A stretch of DNA of 64,000 nucleotides from Bacteroidales bacterium (GTDB lineage: Bacteria; Bacteroidota; Bacteroidia; Bacteroidales; UBA932): positions 17,461 to 81,460 of the forward strand of contig JAFYWC010000114.1 in NCBI GenBank assembly GCA_017546585.1, in the 5' to 3' direction. Position 1 is the stretch's first letter. Every line of letters starts with the position of its first letter. Below, piece after piece: positions 43,235 through 52,350 of this stretch. A program made the position numbers and the translations under genes. The notes below the pieces were generated by a model. That model worked only from the letters and a program-made list of their open reading frames with translations, ran no database searches and had not been told where the DNA came from.

Positions 43235-45673
43235 ATGAAGATCAAAAATCTGCTTGTCGGTGCCGTAGCGGCATTGGCGGCATTTGCATCTTGTCAGGAG
43301 CCTGAACAGAATCTCGGCACTCCTGATATTTCCATCAGCACAAGCGAAATGACTTTCGATGCTGCAGGTGGCGACAAGGAACTTTCGGTCAATGCAACAC
43401 GTGACTGGAAGGTTCAGACTGATGCGGACTGGGTCGTAGTATCTCCAGAGTCTGGTTCAGCATCTGCTGAAGATCAGACTGTTACAGTCTCAGTTCTCGA
43501 GAACACAGGAATGGACCGTAGTGCAGACCTCAAGTTCACTATCGGTATGAAGAGCAAGTATCTGACTGTTTCACAGGCAGGTCCTGGCGGTTCTCCAGAG
43601 GCTCTCATCGTCTATTCAAACGACTTCGACAAGGAAGAGGCGACAAAGACATATGGCAGCAGCGGCAGCAGCTGGCCATATCTTGACCAGTTCGAGGGAT
43701 GGAAGAACCAGAAGGGAACAGGTGCAGAAAACGTTACTTATACATTCCAGGGAATGTCTGCACGTGCAAACTCTACTTCTGACGGAACACATTCGGACTA
43801 TGCAGGTTCAGGTAAGAACAATATGTTCTTCGGAAGCGCAGCATATCTTTCGACAAACGGTATCGCTCTAGGTGGTGCAACTGATTTCACTCTTACATTC
43901 GGTACTGAGAAGTATTCTCAGGACACTGCAGTAGGAAGCATCTTCACAAAGTCTGAGTTCCGTATCTACCTCAGCAAGGACGGTTCAAAGTGGGTGGAAC
44001 TCACTGACTACTCGTTCGCAGGTGACGGCACTGAGGGCCGCTGGAACATCGCTTCTGCAGACTTCTCGGTTCCAGAGGGAACAGAGACTCTCTCAATCTG
44101 TATGCAGGTGAGCGTGGCAAGTGTTTATCGTGTTGACGATATGAAGCTTGTCATCTCTGAAGGCGGCGCAGCAATCGACTTCTCGAAGGCGGTAGAGATG
44201 GACTTCGCTGCAGGCAACGCCGGCGGCAACCCGGGTGGCGGAGATTCTGATGCATCTGCAATCTACAGCAACAACTATGACAAGTCTGCAGCGGTTCAGG
44301 GTTCAAACGGCTGGCCGTTCCTTGACAGCTCTGACGCTTGGAAGAATGCTGCAGGTACCGGTGCCGCAAACGTGACTTATGCTTCAAAGAACGCGACAGT
44401 AAGAAACAACTCCAACTCTAACGGTTCTTATTCCGACTATGCCGGTTCAGGTATGAACAACATCTTCTTCGGAAAGGACTATCCTTATTTCGCGACAAAG
44501 AACATCGCTCTCAACGGTGCTACAGGTCTTACTCTCACATTCGGTACTGAGAAGTATTCACAGGATTACGGCAGCACATTCACAAACAGCGAATATCACA
44601 TCTTCCTCAGTAATGACGGTGCGAAGTGGGTTGAGCTCACAGACTATACATTCGCAGGTACTGCAGACGGAAGATGGAATGTTGCAACTGCAAACTTCAC
44701 CGTTCCTGCAGGCACAGAGAACCTTTCAATCTGTATGCAGGTTGACGTGGCAAGTGCATACCGTCTTGATGATATGAAGCTCGTGGCTTCCGAGGGTGGC
44801 GTGGCAGTAGACTTCTCTGCTGCAGTTGAAAAGGACTTCAACGCAGGTGCTACCGACGGTGGAAATACGGGCGGTGGAGACCTCCCTGTTGAAGGACAGC
44901 CGACAAATCTCGTGAAGGCGACAATTGCTGAATTCCTTGCATCTGCAGAGGATGATACTTGGTACGAGCTTACAGGTGAGATCATTAACATTGCCAAGAC
45001 TGACTATGGTAACTTTACAATTAAGGATGCGACTGGTGAGGTTTATATCTATGGTATGACTTCAAAGTGGGTAGGATCAAACGACAAGTCTTTCTCTCAG
45101 ATCGGCCTCAAGGTTGGTGATACTGTGACACTCGGATCAAAGAGAACTTCATATCAGGGCACACCTCAGGGTGGCGGAAATCCAGTTCCTGCTTTCTATA
45201 TCAGCCACGTTCCTGGTGAAGGAACAGAGGAACCTGTTACTCCTCCGGTGACTGGCGAGGGAATGTGGTCATACACTTTCGCAAGCGGAGATCTTGGAAG
45301 TTCAAATGTTACTCTGAACGGACTCCAGTGGACGTTTGTAATGAATGATTCGGATTATCTTGGCTTCGATAATTCAAACGGACGTGGTCTTCAGATGGGA
45401 AAGAAGGCAGATCCGGCATCGTCAATATTATTGTCAACCGAAGGTATTGAGGGCACAATTACCAAGATTGTTGTCAACAGCGCAGGAGCCTCAGGTACAG
45501 ATGCTGTTCTTAGTGTGAAGGTCGGTGACAGCCAGTTTGGTTCGTCTAAGAATATGACAACATCTCCTACAGACTATACATTCGAAGGACAGGCATCTGG
45601 TAAAATAGAGATTGGCTGGACTGTTACAACTGCAGCAGTCTATATTAAGTCTATCACTATATATTCAGAGTAA
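43235..45673 (+). CDS. Lipoprotein with BACON domain, tandem duplicated beta-sandwich and OB-fold-like unit
   Basis: 812 residues from ATG 43235; the frame extends to 43202 but that start sits only 13 bases after the promoter and adds a non-signal stretch. Lipobox AFASC (Cys20). Domains: BACON (about 27-115); two tandem copies of about 190 residues that share FGTEKYSQD, GRWNIASADFSVPEGTE and VDDMKLVISEGG; an OB-like unit (LTGEIINIAKTDYGNFTIKDATGEVYIYG); and a C-terminal beta region resembling the end of 35414-38422. The stop overlaps the nuclease start (TAATG), so this protein is probably made with the nuclease. Confidence 0.75.
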   Translation: MKIKNLLVGAVAALAAFASCQEPEQNLGTPDISISTSEMTFDAAGGDKELSVNATRDWKVQTDADWVVVSPESGSASAEDQTVTVSVLENTGMDRSADLKFTIGMKSKYLTVSQAGPGGSPEALIVYSNDFDKEEATKTYGSSGSSWPYLDQFEGWKNQKGTGAENVTYTFQGMSARANSTSDGTHSDYAGSGKNNMFFGSAAYLSTNGIALGGATDFTLTFGTEKYSQDTAVGSIFTKSEFRIYLSKDGSKWVELTDYSFAGDGTEGRWNIASADFSVPEGTETLSICMQVSVASVYRVDDMKLVISEGGAAIDFSKAVEMDFAAGNAGGNPGGGDSDASAIYSNNYDKSAAVQGSNGWPFLDSSDAWKNAAGTGAANVTYASKNATVRNNSNSNGSYSDYAGSGMNNIFFGKDYPYFATKNIALNGATGLTLTFGTEKYSQDYGSTFTNSEYHIFLSNDGAKWVELTDYTFAGTADGRWNVATANFTVPAGTENLSICMQVDVASAYRLDDMKLVASEGGVAVDFSAAVEKDFNAGATDGGNTGGGDLPVEGQPTNLVKATIAEFLASAEDDTWYELTGEIINIAKTDYGNFTIKDATGEVYIYGMTSKWVGSNDKSFSQIGLKVGDTVTLGSKRTSYQGTPQGGGNPVPAFYISHVPGEGTEEPVTPPVTGEGMWSYTFASGDLGSSNVTLNGLQWTFVMNDSDYLGFDNSNGRGLQMGKKADPASSILLSTEGIEGTITKIVVNSAGASGTDAVLSVKVGDSQFGSSKNMTTSPTDYTFEGQASGKIEIGWTVTTAAVYIKSITIYSE

Positions 45674-46932
45674 TGATAAAATTCATTTCAATATACAGTG
45701 CCGCAGTGGCCTTGATGGCTATCTGCGGCCTTGTGCTGACCTCTTGTGATGCTCCCGTGAGCGGCAGCGTGCTTGAAGTGTCCATCAAGAACCCTTCAGT
45801 GGGTTCCGGAAAGGGCGAACAGTTCGTGAACGTGAAGTGCGCAGGCAACTGGACCCTTGCCCTTGTGGCCGATGAGGGTTCTGTTAACTGGGCGAGACTG
45901 AATGTTACTGAGGGTTCAGGTAACAAGAGCAATGTAAAGCTCGCATACGATGTCAATGATACGGAGAAGACCAGAAGTCTTTCAATCGTGCTTGACAACG
46001 GGTCGAAATGGGTGGAGTGCTCTTTTGAGCAGCTTGCTGCCGGTGCTCGCCCGGATGACGGCAAGGACGATGACGATACGGGTTCCGGCAACGGCTCGGG
46101 TGACGGTAACGGTTCCGGTGACGGCAACGGTGACGGAACCGGTTCTGATAACGGTGGAGGCAATTCCGGTCTGGAAGCGACAGGCTGGCTTGAGCTTCCT
46201 TCTATGGACAATCCGGACCTTGGATACTACAGCCACAGTTTCACTATGAACGGCAAGAAGTACCGCAACTACACATTCGGATGGAGCCAGAAGGACCGTG
46301 TGGCTCTCTGGGTGGCATATCCTCTTTGCAAGCTTTATACAAACGGCAGTGCAGGAAGAACTGAGGAGTGGGCGATGGATCCGCTTCTCGGAGACGACTC
46401 TGCCGCTCCTTTCGGAGGTTATGCAGGAGACTATGACAGAGGACACCAGGTGGCATCGGCGGACCGCCAGTGCTGCTATGAGGCTAATGCTCAGACATAT
46501 TACGGAACCAATATGACTCCACAGCTTCCTGCCCTCAATCAGAAGATCTGGGCTAAGCTTGAAGACAAGGTGAGAGGCTACGCCAACACATCAGATACGA
46601 CTTATGTCGTGACAGGATGTATGGTGAGCCCGTCAAGCAAGATCGAGAAGGATTCATACAAGAATGATGTGACTGTACCGGATTCTTATTTCAAGGCGGT
46701 CCTCAAATACAGCAAGTCTTCTACTCTCGGCACTTGGAACGCAGTGGCTTTCTATTTCGAGCACAGGGCGTATTCCGAGAGCAGCCCGGGAAAACAGCAC
46801 GCGATGTCTATCGATCAGCTTGAGGAAATTACCGGACTTGACTTCTTCGTGAACCTTCCTGTAAAGATCGGCGAGGAGAAGGCGGCGAAGATAGAAGCCG
46901 CAGATCCTACGACATCGGATGTATGGTGGTAG
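45673..46932 (+). CDS. Secreted DNA/RNA non-specific endonuclease (NUC1 family), lipoprotein
   Basis: 419 residues. Signal peptide with lipobox VLTSC (Cys25). An N-terminal BACON-like domain (about 30-130) and a Gly/Asp/Ser-rich linker of about 35 residues lead to the nuclease domain. The catalytic motif Asp255-Arg-Gly-His258 (YDRGHQVASADRQ) and the Mg-binding Asn region (YYGTNMTPQLPALNQ) are intact. Such enzymes cut DNA and RNA without sequence preference. Start codon overlaps the upstream stop by one base. With the EEP nuclease and TonB receptor downstream, it suggests extracellular nucleic-acid breakdown. Confidence 0.9.
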   Translation: MIKFISIYSAAVALMAICGLVLTSCDAPVSGSVLEVSIKNPSVGSGKGEQFVNVKCAGNWTLALVADEGSVNWARLNVTEGSGNKSNVKLAYDVNDTEKTRSLSIVLDNGSKWVECSFEQLAAGARPDDGKDDDDTGSGNGSGDGNGSGDGNGDGTGSDNGGGNSGLEATGWLELPSMDNPDLGYYSHSFTMNGKKYRNYTFGWSQKDRVALWVAYPLCKLYTNGSAGRTEEWAMDPLLGDDSAAPFGGYAGDYDRGHQVASADRQCCYEANAQTYYGTNMTPQLPALNQKIWAKLEDKVRGYANTSDTTYVVTGCMVSPSSKIEKDSYKNDVTVPDSYFKAVLKYSKSSTLGTWNAVAFYFEHRAYSESSPGKQHAMSIDQLEEITGLDFFVNLPVKIGEEKAAKIEAADPTTSDVWW

Positions 46933-46934
46933 GG

Positions 46935-46961
46935 GATTTCTCGACTGCGCTCGAAATGACA
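46935..46961. repeat. Dispersed palindromic repeat
   Basis: GATTTCTCGACTGCGCTCG followed by AAATGACA, right after the nuclease stop codon. Confidence 0.6.
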
Positions 46962-46978
46962 GTTAGATATTACTGAAT

Positions 46979-48058
46979 ATGAAAAGAATACTAGTTGTTT
47001 TGACGGCTTTGGTGCTGTTCTGCGCTGGAGCTGATGCTCAGAAGAAGGGTGAAAAGAGTTATGTGATAGGATTCTACAATCTGGAGAATCTCTTCGACAT
47101 CTATGATGACCCTGTGAAAAATGATTCTGAGTTCCTTCCCGAAGGAAAGAACAAGTGGACCGAGGCCAAGTATCAGAAGAAACTTCAGAATATGGCCAAG
47201 GTGATCAAGGCTATGAAGGAGGAGAACGGTGCCTGGCACGCTCTGCTCGGAGTGTCGGAGATCGAGAACCGTCTCGTGCTCGAGGACCTCGTGATGGATC
47301 CTCAGATCGCCGAGGCGAACTATCAGATCGTTCATTATGACGGACCGGACAGACGTGGTGTGGACGTGGCTCTGCTTTACAAGCCAGAGGTGTTTACCTT
47401 CCTCGACAGCGAGTCTATTCCGTTCACATTCGAGGGAAGTTCGATCGAGTGGATCCAGAGCAAGGAGGAACGTGATTATTTCAGGACACGCGATATCCTT
47501 ATGGTACACGGACTTATTGATGGTGAGCACTTTGCGATATATGTGGCCCACCTTCCTTCACGTTCCGGCGGAAAGAAGGGCGGTAACCAGCTTCGCGACC
47601 GTGGCGGTGAGATTATGTACAACCACGCGATGATGATGCAGGAGAAGTATCCTGGAATCAAGATCGTATGTATGGGTGATATGAACGACAATCCTACAGA
47701 TCCGTCGATGGCCGAGTATCTCCACGGAAGGGAGTTCAAGGAGGATGTGACTGACGTCGATTTCTTCTCTCCTTTCACATCTATGCTCAAGGCAGGCTTC
47801 GGTTCGCTCGCATATCAGGGTGTGTGGAGCATCTACGACCTTCTTCTGGTCAACAATGCTCTTGCAAACCCGCAGGAGGGAACGTTCGGTCTGCGCCAGC
47901 TCCACAAGAAAGGCTACTACGGACGCATCTTCAACGCGAAGTTCCTGACCAACCAGTCGGGACAGTACAAGGGTACTCCGTTCAGGACCTTCTCTAACGG
48001 TGCTTTTATCGGTGGCTACAGTGACCACTATCCTACTTACATAGTAATTACCAAATAG
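46979..48058 (+). CDS. Secreted endonuclease/exonuclease/phosphatase (EEP) family protein
   Basis: 359 residues with a signal peptide (AGADAQ; no lipobox Cys). EEP-fold signatures are present: GFYNLENLFD (N-terminal Asn), LLGVSEIENRLVLEDLV (metal-binding Glu), MGDMNDNPTDPSM (Asp-x-Asn) and GGYSDHYPTYI (Asp-His pair). Members cleave phosphodiester or phosphomonoester bonds in nucleic acids, nucleotides or lipids. Periplasmic or secreted. Lies between the NUC1 lipoprotein and an Oar-like receptor gene, with repeats on both sides. Confidence 0.88.
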   Translation: MKRILVVLTALVLFCAGADAQKKGEKSYVIGFYNLENLFDIYDDPVKNDSEFLPEGKNKWTEAKYQKKLQNMAKVIKAMKEENGAWHALLGVSEIENRLVLEDLVMDPQIAEANYQIVHYDGPDRRGVDVALLYKPEVFTFLDSESIPFTFEGSSIEWIQSKEERDYFRTRDILMVHGLIDGEHFAIYVAHLPSRSGGKKGGNQLRDRGGEIMYNHAMMMQEKYPGIKIVCMGDMNDNPTDPSMAEYLHGREFKEDVTDVDFFSPFTSMLKAGFGSLAYQGVWSIYDLLLVNNALANPQEGTFGLRQLHKKGYYGRIFNAKFLTNQSGQYKGTPFRTFSNGAFIGGYSDHYPTYIVITK

Positions 48059-48063
48059 TGAAC

Positions 48064-48230
48064 GAGATTGCCACGTCGCTGCGCTTCTCGCAATGACGTG
48101 ATAGAGTACCGATACATCGCTGCGCTTCTCGCAATGACGTGATAGAGTACCAACCACGTTGCATGATGTAGGACAATAAAAGATACGCACACGTCATTGC
48201 GAGGAATCCGAAGGATGACGTGGCAATCTC
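48064..48230. repeat. Cluster of three dispersed palindromic repeats
   Basis: Copies at 48064-48098 (full, - orientation), 48117-48151 (partial) and 48192-48230 (+ orientation, with altered middle). The first two form a tandem: TCGCTGCGCTTCTCGCAATG recurs after 41 bases together with the following GTGATAGAGTACC. Fills most of the 187-base gap and contains a CATG at 48162. Confidence 0.75.
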
Positions 48231-48245
48231 CACACAAGAAAAAAT

Positions 48246-51206
48246 ATGATAAAGAAACTATTACTGACAATTGCGGCAGTGCTTTGCGCTACAGCCCTCT
48301 TCGCACAGAGCGAGTGGGGAGGCGTGAAAGGTACGGTTGTAAACCGTGCCGGCAGAGCGCCGATTGCCGGAGCCGTGATGACTTTCTCCCAGAGCGGCGA
48401 GACAGTTGCTACGGTGACATCGGATGCCGAAGGAAAATTCCTCGTAGAGGGACTCGAGAACGGTATCTATGATATGACGATCAAGGCTCCGGGCTTCCTG
48501 GATGCCAATGTGAACGTTACCGTGGAAGGTTATGTGAAGGACCTCATCTTCGTCGGAATGATCGTGGAGCAGGTCGTGACTGAGGTCGACGATTCCAACT
48601 TTGCGGAGTTCGATATGGATGACTCGGGATTCGAGGACTCTCCTTCGATCCTCTTCGATTCCAACGACCCGTTCACAAACATCGCCAGCTTCGGATTCAG
48701 CAACATCCGCTTCAAGAACAGAGGTTACACCAGCGAATCCCAGGATGTATACCTCAGCGGAATCAGAATGAACGACGCCATCACAGGCTACTCTCCGTTC
48801 TCTCTCTGGAGCGGTCTCAACGAGGCAACAAGAGCGAAGGAGACAACTGTGGGCAATGAGGTGTCAGACTATGGATTCGGAGGCTACAACGGTGTGACCA
48901 ACATCCACGCTATGCCTTCGGCTGTCCGCACAGGCTGGCGTTTCAGTGCGCTGACGAACAGCGCCCTCTACCGCCTCCGCCTTATGGCTACATATGCTTC
49001 AGGAGAGCTCGACAACGGCTGGTCATATGCTGTGAACGTATCTGCCCGTGTAGGTGGAAACGATTGGGTGAAAGGAGTTTACTACCGTAACTTCGCATAC
49101 TATGCAGGTGTGGAGAAGAAGATCGGCGACATTCATAAGATCGGCCTCGTGACTTTCGCGGCACCGGGCCAGAGAGGTGCGCAGAACGCTTCTACGCAGG
49201 AGGTATACGATATGATGGGCGACAATATGTACAACAGCAACTGGGGTTACCAGAACGGCAAGGTGCGCAATGCACGTGTCCGCAAGACCTTCGAGCCTGT
49301 GACCATCCTCAAGTATACTGCCACTCCTACCGACAACCTCGAGGCATCGGCTACTTTGCTTTGGAGAACAGGAAAGAACGGATATACCGCTCTTGACTGG
49401 TATGATGCGCCGGATCCACGTCCGGACTATTACCGCAACCTTCCTAGCTACTACTGGATGGATGATCCTGACTACGGACGTCAGAACGGCGAGAAGGCGG
49501 CTTGGGCACAGTATGCCTGGGAGGAGAACATCCCTGAGTATGCCCACCTTAACTGGGACCGTCTCTACAACGTGAACTGGAACAGCATCGATGCGAACGG
49601 CGACAGCCGCTCGAAGTATGTGATCGAGGAGCGCCGCGTGGATCAGAATGACATCAACGTAGGTGCAAACGTGAAGTGGAACGCAAGCAGAGCCTTCACT
49701 CTCACCGGTGGCTTCAACTACAAATGGAATCGCACAGAGTACTACAAGAGGCTGGATGACCTTCTCGGAGGTGATTACTATATGAACATCGACCAGTTCG
49801 CCGAGCGTGATTTCGCTACAAATCAGGCTATGGTTCAGAACGACCTCGAATACTATCTTGCAAACGGTACTGCTCAGGTGCTTCATAAGGGCGACACGTA
49901 CGGATATGACTACTATGCAAATGTACGCAAGGCTGAATTGTGGGCTAACGGAGCCTTGAGCCTTGGCGGCTTCAAGGCGAACCTCGCCCTTCAGGCAGGC
50001 TATGAGACATTCTGGAGAGAGGGTCTTGTGAGAAAGGGTCTCTTCCCTGGCCTCAATGACGACGGCAGCGAGTTCATTGTGGACGGAAAGAGCCTTACCA
50101 CATATGAGACAGTGAACGGAGAACTTGTTCCTATCAGTTCGAAGGGCAAGTCTGCCGTTTCGGATTTCTTCACATATTCTGCAAAGCTCGGTCTTCAGTA
50201 CCACTTTACAGGAGGTCACAGAATATATGCGAACGGAGGCTACTTCAATGATGCTCCTACATTCGCCCAGTCATTCATATCTCCTCGTACAAGGAACTCG
50301 CTGGTTCCTAACCTCGAGACTATGAAGACCGTTTCCGCTGACCTCAACTACCAGTACAGCAGCAACGGATACAATGTCCGCGTGACAGGTTACTACACCA
50401 AGATTATGGATCAGACTGATATGATGAGCTTCTACGATGACTCGCAGAACTCATTCACCAACTTTGCTATGAGCGGCATCGATCAGCGCCATATGGGTAT
50501 CGAGCTCGGTTTCAAGGTTCCTCTTCCGGTTCAGGGACTCTCTGTAGAGGGAGCGCTCAGCTGGGGTGAGTACATCTACACTTCGACTCCGCGTATGACT
50601 CAGACCATCGACAACAGCGCAGAGGTGATCGTGGACAACCAGCCTGTTCCTTATTGGGCGAGCCACCCTGTCTACAAGAAGTATACAGACGATTTCGGTG
50701 ATGTTACATACGAGACTGATGCGGATGGAAACTATGTTGTGGAGAAGAACCAGAAGCATTATGTGCCTTCTACTCCTCAGCTTGCGGCTGACCTCGGATT
50801 CAACTACAGAACCAATTCATACTGGTTCTTCGAGATCGATGCACAGTACTTTGCGAACTCATATCTCGATATGAACCCGCTTTACAGAACCGACCTTGCA
50901 GTGAACGGTCCTGACGGTATCTTCACACCGGTGGAGGTGGAGTATATGGCGGCTCAGGAGAAGTTCGACCCTGTATTCCTTCTCAATCTCAGTGTCGGCA
51001 AGTCGTGGTACATCGACCGCAAGTACAACTTCGGTTTCTCTCTCAACCTTCAGAACATCACCAACAACAAGTGGGTGAAGACAGGAGGTTACGAGCAGAC
51101 ACGTCTCATCGACAGCGAAAGTGCTGAGAGATACTATCGTTTCGATTCGAAGTATTTCTATATGCAGGGAATTAACTATATGTTGAACCTCTATTTCCGA
51201 TTCTAA
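48246..51206 (+). CDS. Oar-like TonB-dependent receptor with carboxypeptidase-regulatory-like N-terminus
   Basis: 986 residues. Signal peptide ends ALFAQ. CarboxypepD_reg-like domain at about 25-105 (GVKGTVVNRAGRAPIAGAVMTFSQ, DAEGKFLVEGLENGIYDM), plug-like region with FKNRGYTSESQDVYLSGIRMNDAITGY, then a barrel ending YMLNLYFRF with the expected terminal Phe. Between the regulatory domain and the plug it has an acidic stretch (DDSNFAEFDMDDSGFEDS). Followed after 51 bases, across a repeat, by a DUF5689 lipoprotein gene. Likely takes up products of the neighbouring nucleases, which is inference. Confidence 0.9.
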   Translation: MIKKLLLTIAAVLCATALFAQSEWGGVKGTVVNRAGRAPIAGAVMTFSQSGETVATVTSDAEGKFLVEGLENGIYDMTIKAPGFLDANVNVTVEGYVKDLIFVGMIVEQVVTEVDDSNFAEFDMDDSGFEDSPSILFDSNDPFTNIASFGFSNIRFKNRGYTSESQDVYLSGIRMNDAITGYSPFSLWSGLNEATRAKETTVGNEVSDYGFGGYNGVTNIHAMPSAVRTGWRFSALTNSALYRLRLMATYASGELDNGWSYAVNVSARVGGNDWVKGVYYRNFAYYAGVEKKIGDIHKIGLVTFAAPGQRGAQNASTQEVYDMMGDNMYNSNWGYQNGKVRNARVRKTFEPVTILKYTATPTDNLEASATLLWRTGKNGYTALDWYDAPDPRPDYYRNLPSYYWMDDPDYGRQNGEKAAWAQYAWEENIPEYAHLNWDRLYNVNWNSIDANGDSRSKYVIEERRVDQNDINVGANVKWNASRAFTLTGGFNYKWNRTEYYKRLDDLLGGDYYMNIDQFAERDFATNQAMVQNDLEYYLANGTAQVLHKGDTYGYDYYANVRKAELWANGALSLGGFKANLALQAGYETFWREGLVRKGLFPGLNDDGSEFIVDGKSLTTYETVNGELVPISSKGKSAVSDFFTYSAKLGLQYHFTGGHRIYANGGYFNDAPTFAQSFISPRTRNSLVPNLETMKTVSADLNYQYSSNGYNVRVTGYYTKIMDQTDMMSFYDDSQNSFTNFAMSGIDQRHMGIELGFKVPLPVQGLSVEGALSWGEYIYTSTPRMTQTIDNSAEVIVDNQPVPYWASHPVYKKYTDDFGDVTYETDADGNYVVEKNQKHYVPSTPQLAADLGFNYRTNSYWFFEIDAQYFANSYLDMNPLYRTDLAVNGPDGIFTPVEVEYMAAQEKFDPVFLLNLSVGKSWYIDRKYNFGFSLNLQNITNNKWVKTGGYEQTRLIDSESAERYYRFDSKYFYMQGINYMLNLYFRF

Positions 51207-51212
51207 ACTCTC

Positions 51213-51248
51213 TGTCATTCCGACCGAACGGAGTGAGTGGAGGAATCT
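51213..51248. repeat. Dispersed palindromic repeat
   Basis: TGTCATTCCGACCGAACGGA followed by GTGAGTGGAGGAATC; same family as the in-gene copy at 54018-54045. Confidence 0.6.
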
Positions 51249-51257
51249 CTATAAGAT

Positions 51258-52346
51258 ATGAAAAGAATATATACAGTAATATTGGCTGCTGCGACGCTCT
51301 TCGCCGGATGCGAAGAGTTCCAGCCGGTGTTCACCGGAAAGTATCCTGATCCACAGGAGCAGCAGATTTATACAGATGAAGACTTCGGAAAGTTCACGCC
51401 GATCGCCGATGTGAAGCAGATGTATGTCGACAACGGCAACAAGCCTTACGACATCACAAAGCACTGCGTCATCAAAGGACAGATCGTGACTTCCGACCAG
51501 ACCGGAAACGTATACAAGAGCTTCTATATCCAGGACGAGACAGGCGGTATCGAGGTCAAGATCGGCAAGAACGGTCTCTACAACGACTACAAACTCGGCC
51601 AGTGGGTGTATGTGGACTGCACAGACCTCACAGTGGGAAGCTATGAAGGAATGATCCAGATCGGCTACAAGGACGAGACAGGCGAGTACGAGACTGCTTA
51701 TTTCGAGCACTCTGCCATCATCGACAACCACGTGTTCAAGGGACGTATGGCGACAGAGGAGGAACTCGTGAAACCTGTGACCATCGCCGGCAACGAGGTG
51801 TACAATGAGAAGTATCTCGGAACCCTCGTGACTATCGAAGGCTGCAAGTATGCAAACCTTGTATTCCTCATCGGATACATCGACCCTAACATCGTGAAGG
51901 AGTCTGACAAGAAGTCGAACGAGAACCGTTTCTTCCTTGATGACGAGGACGGAACCAACTGGGGAATCACTTCCTGGGCACTCTCTGAGAGCCTTTTCAA
52001 GGAGCACGTCGACAATGGCGACTTCGACAATGTGGTGATGAACGACGGTGTGACAGTGGGCGAGCGCAAGCATCTCATCAAGCCACAGCCTTACACTATG
52101 AACCAGTACTTCGAGATGCCGGGCCTCACCGGCGTGAGAAGGTATCTTCAGGTGCGTTCAAGCGGCTATGCGAAATGGTCGGATGTGAACATCCCTACTC
52201 CTGTGCTCGAAGGCAGGGAGACTGTGAGCTTCACCGGTATCCTCACTAAGTTCGAGTCCGATATGCAGTTCACCCTCATCGACCTCGGCGGCGTGAGAAA
52301 GGCGGACGGCTCACCTTGGTATGACGAAAACAACAAAGAACTATAG
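51258..52346 (+). CDS. DUF5689 (OB-fold-like) lipoprotein
   Basis: 362 residues. Lipobox LFAGC (Cys17), then EEFQPVFTGKYPD. The domain begins HCVIKGQIVTSDQTGN, SFYIQDETGGIEVKIG and LGQWVYVDCTDL, the DUF5689 OB-like core, and runs to the end. DUF5689 proteins are regularly partnered with Oar-like TonB receptors, often beside secreted nucleases, in Bacteroidota (recollection, not checked). It may act as the SusD-like surface binder for the upstream receptor. The M3 peptidase gene starts four bases downstream. Confidence 0.82.
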   Translation: MKRIYTVILAAATLFAGCEEFQPVFTGKYPDPQEQQIYTDEDFGKFTPIADVKQMYVDNGNKPYDITKHCVIKGQIVTSDQTGNVYKSFYIQDETGGIEVKIGKNGLYNDYKLGQWVYVDCTDLTVGSYEGMIQIGYKDETGEYETAYFEHSAIIDNHVFKGRMATEEELVKPVTIAGNEVYNEKYLGTLVTIEGCKYANLVFLIGYIDPNIVKESDKKSNENRFFLDDEDGTNWGITSWALSESLFKEHVDNGDFDNVVMNDGVTVGERKHLIKPQPYTMNQYFEMPGLTGVRRYLQVRSSGYAKWSDVNIPTPVLEGRETVSFTGILTKFESDMQFTLIDLGGVRKADGSPWYDENNKEL

Positions 52347-52350
52347 ATAA

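Noticed and set aside
49023-50219. 398-codon - strand open frame inside the Oar-like receptor gene
   Set aside because: Lies wholly within a firmly identified TonB receptor on the other strand; no domain, promoter or start context.
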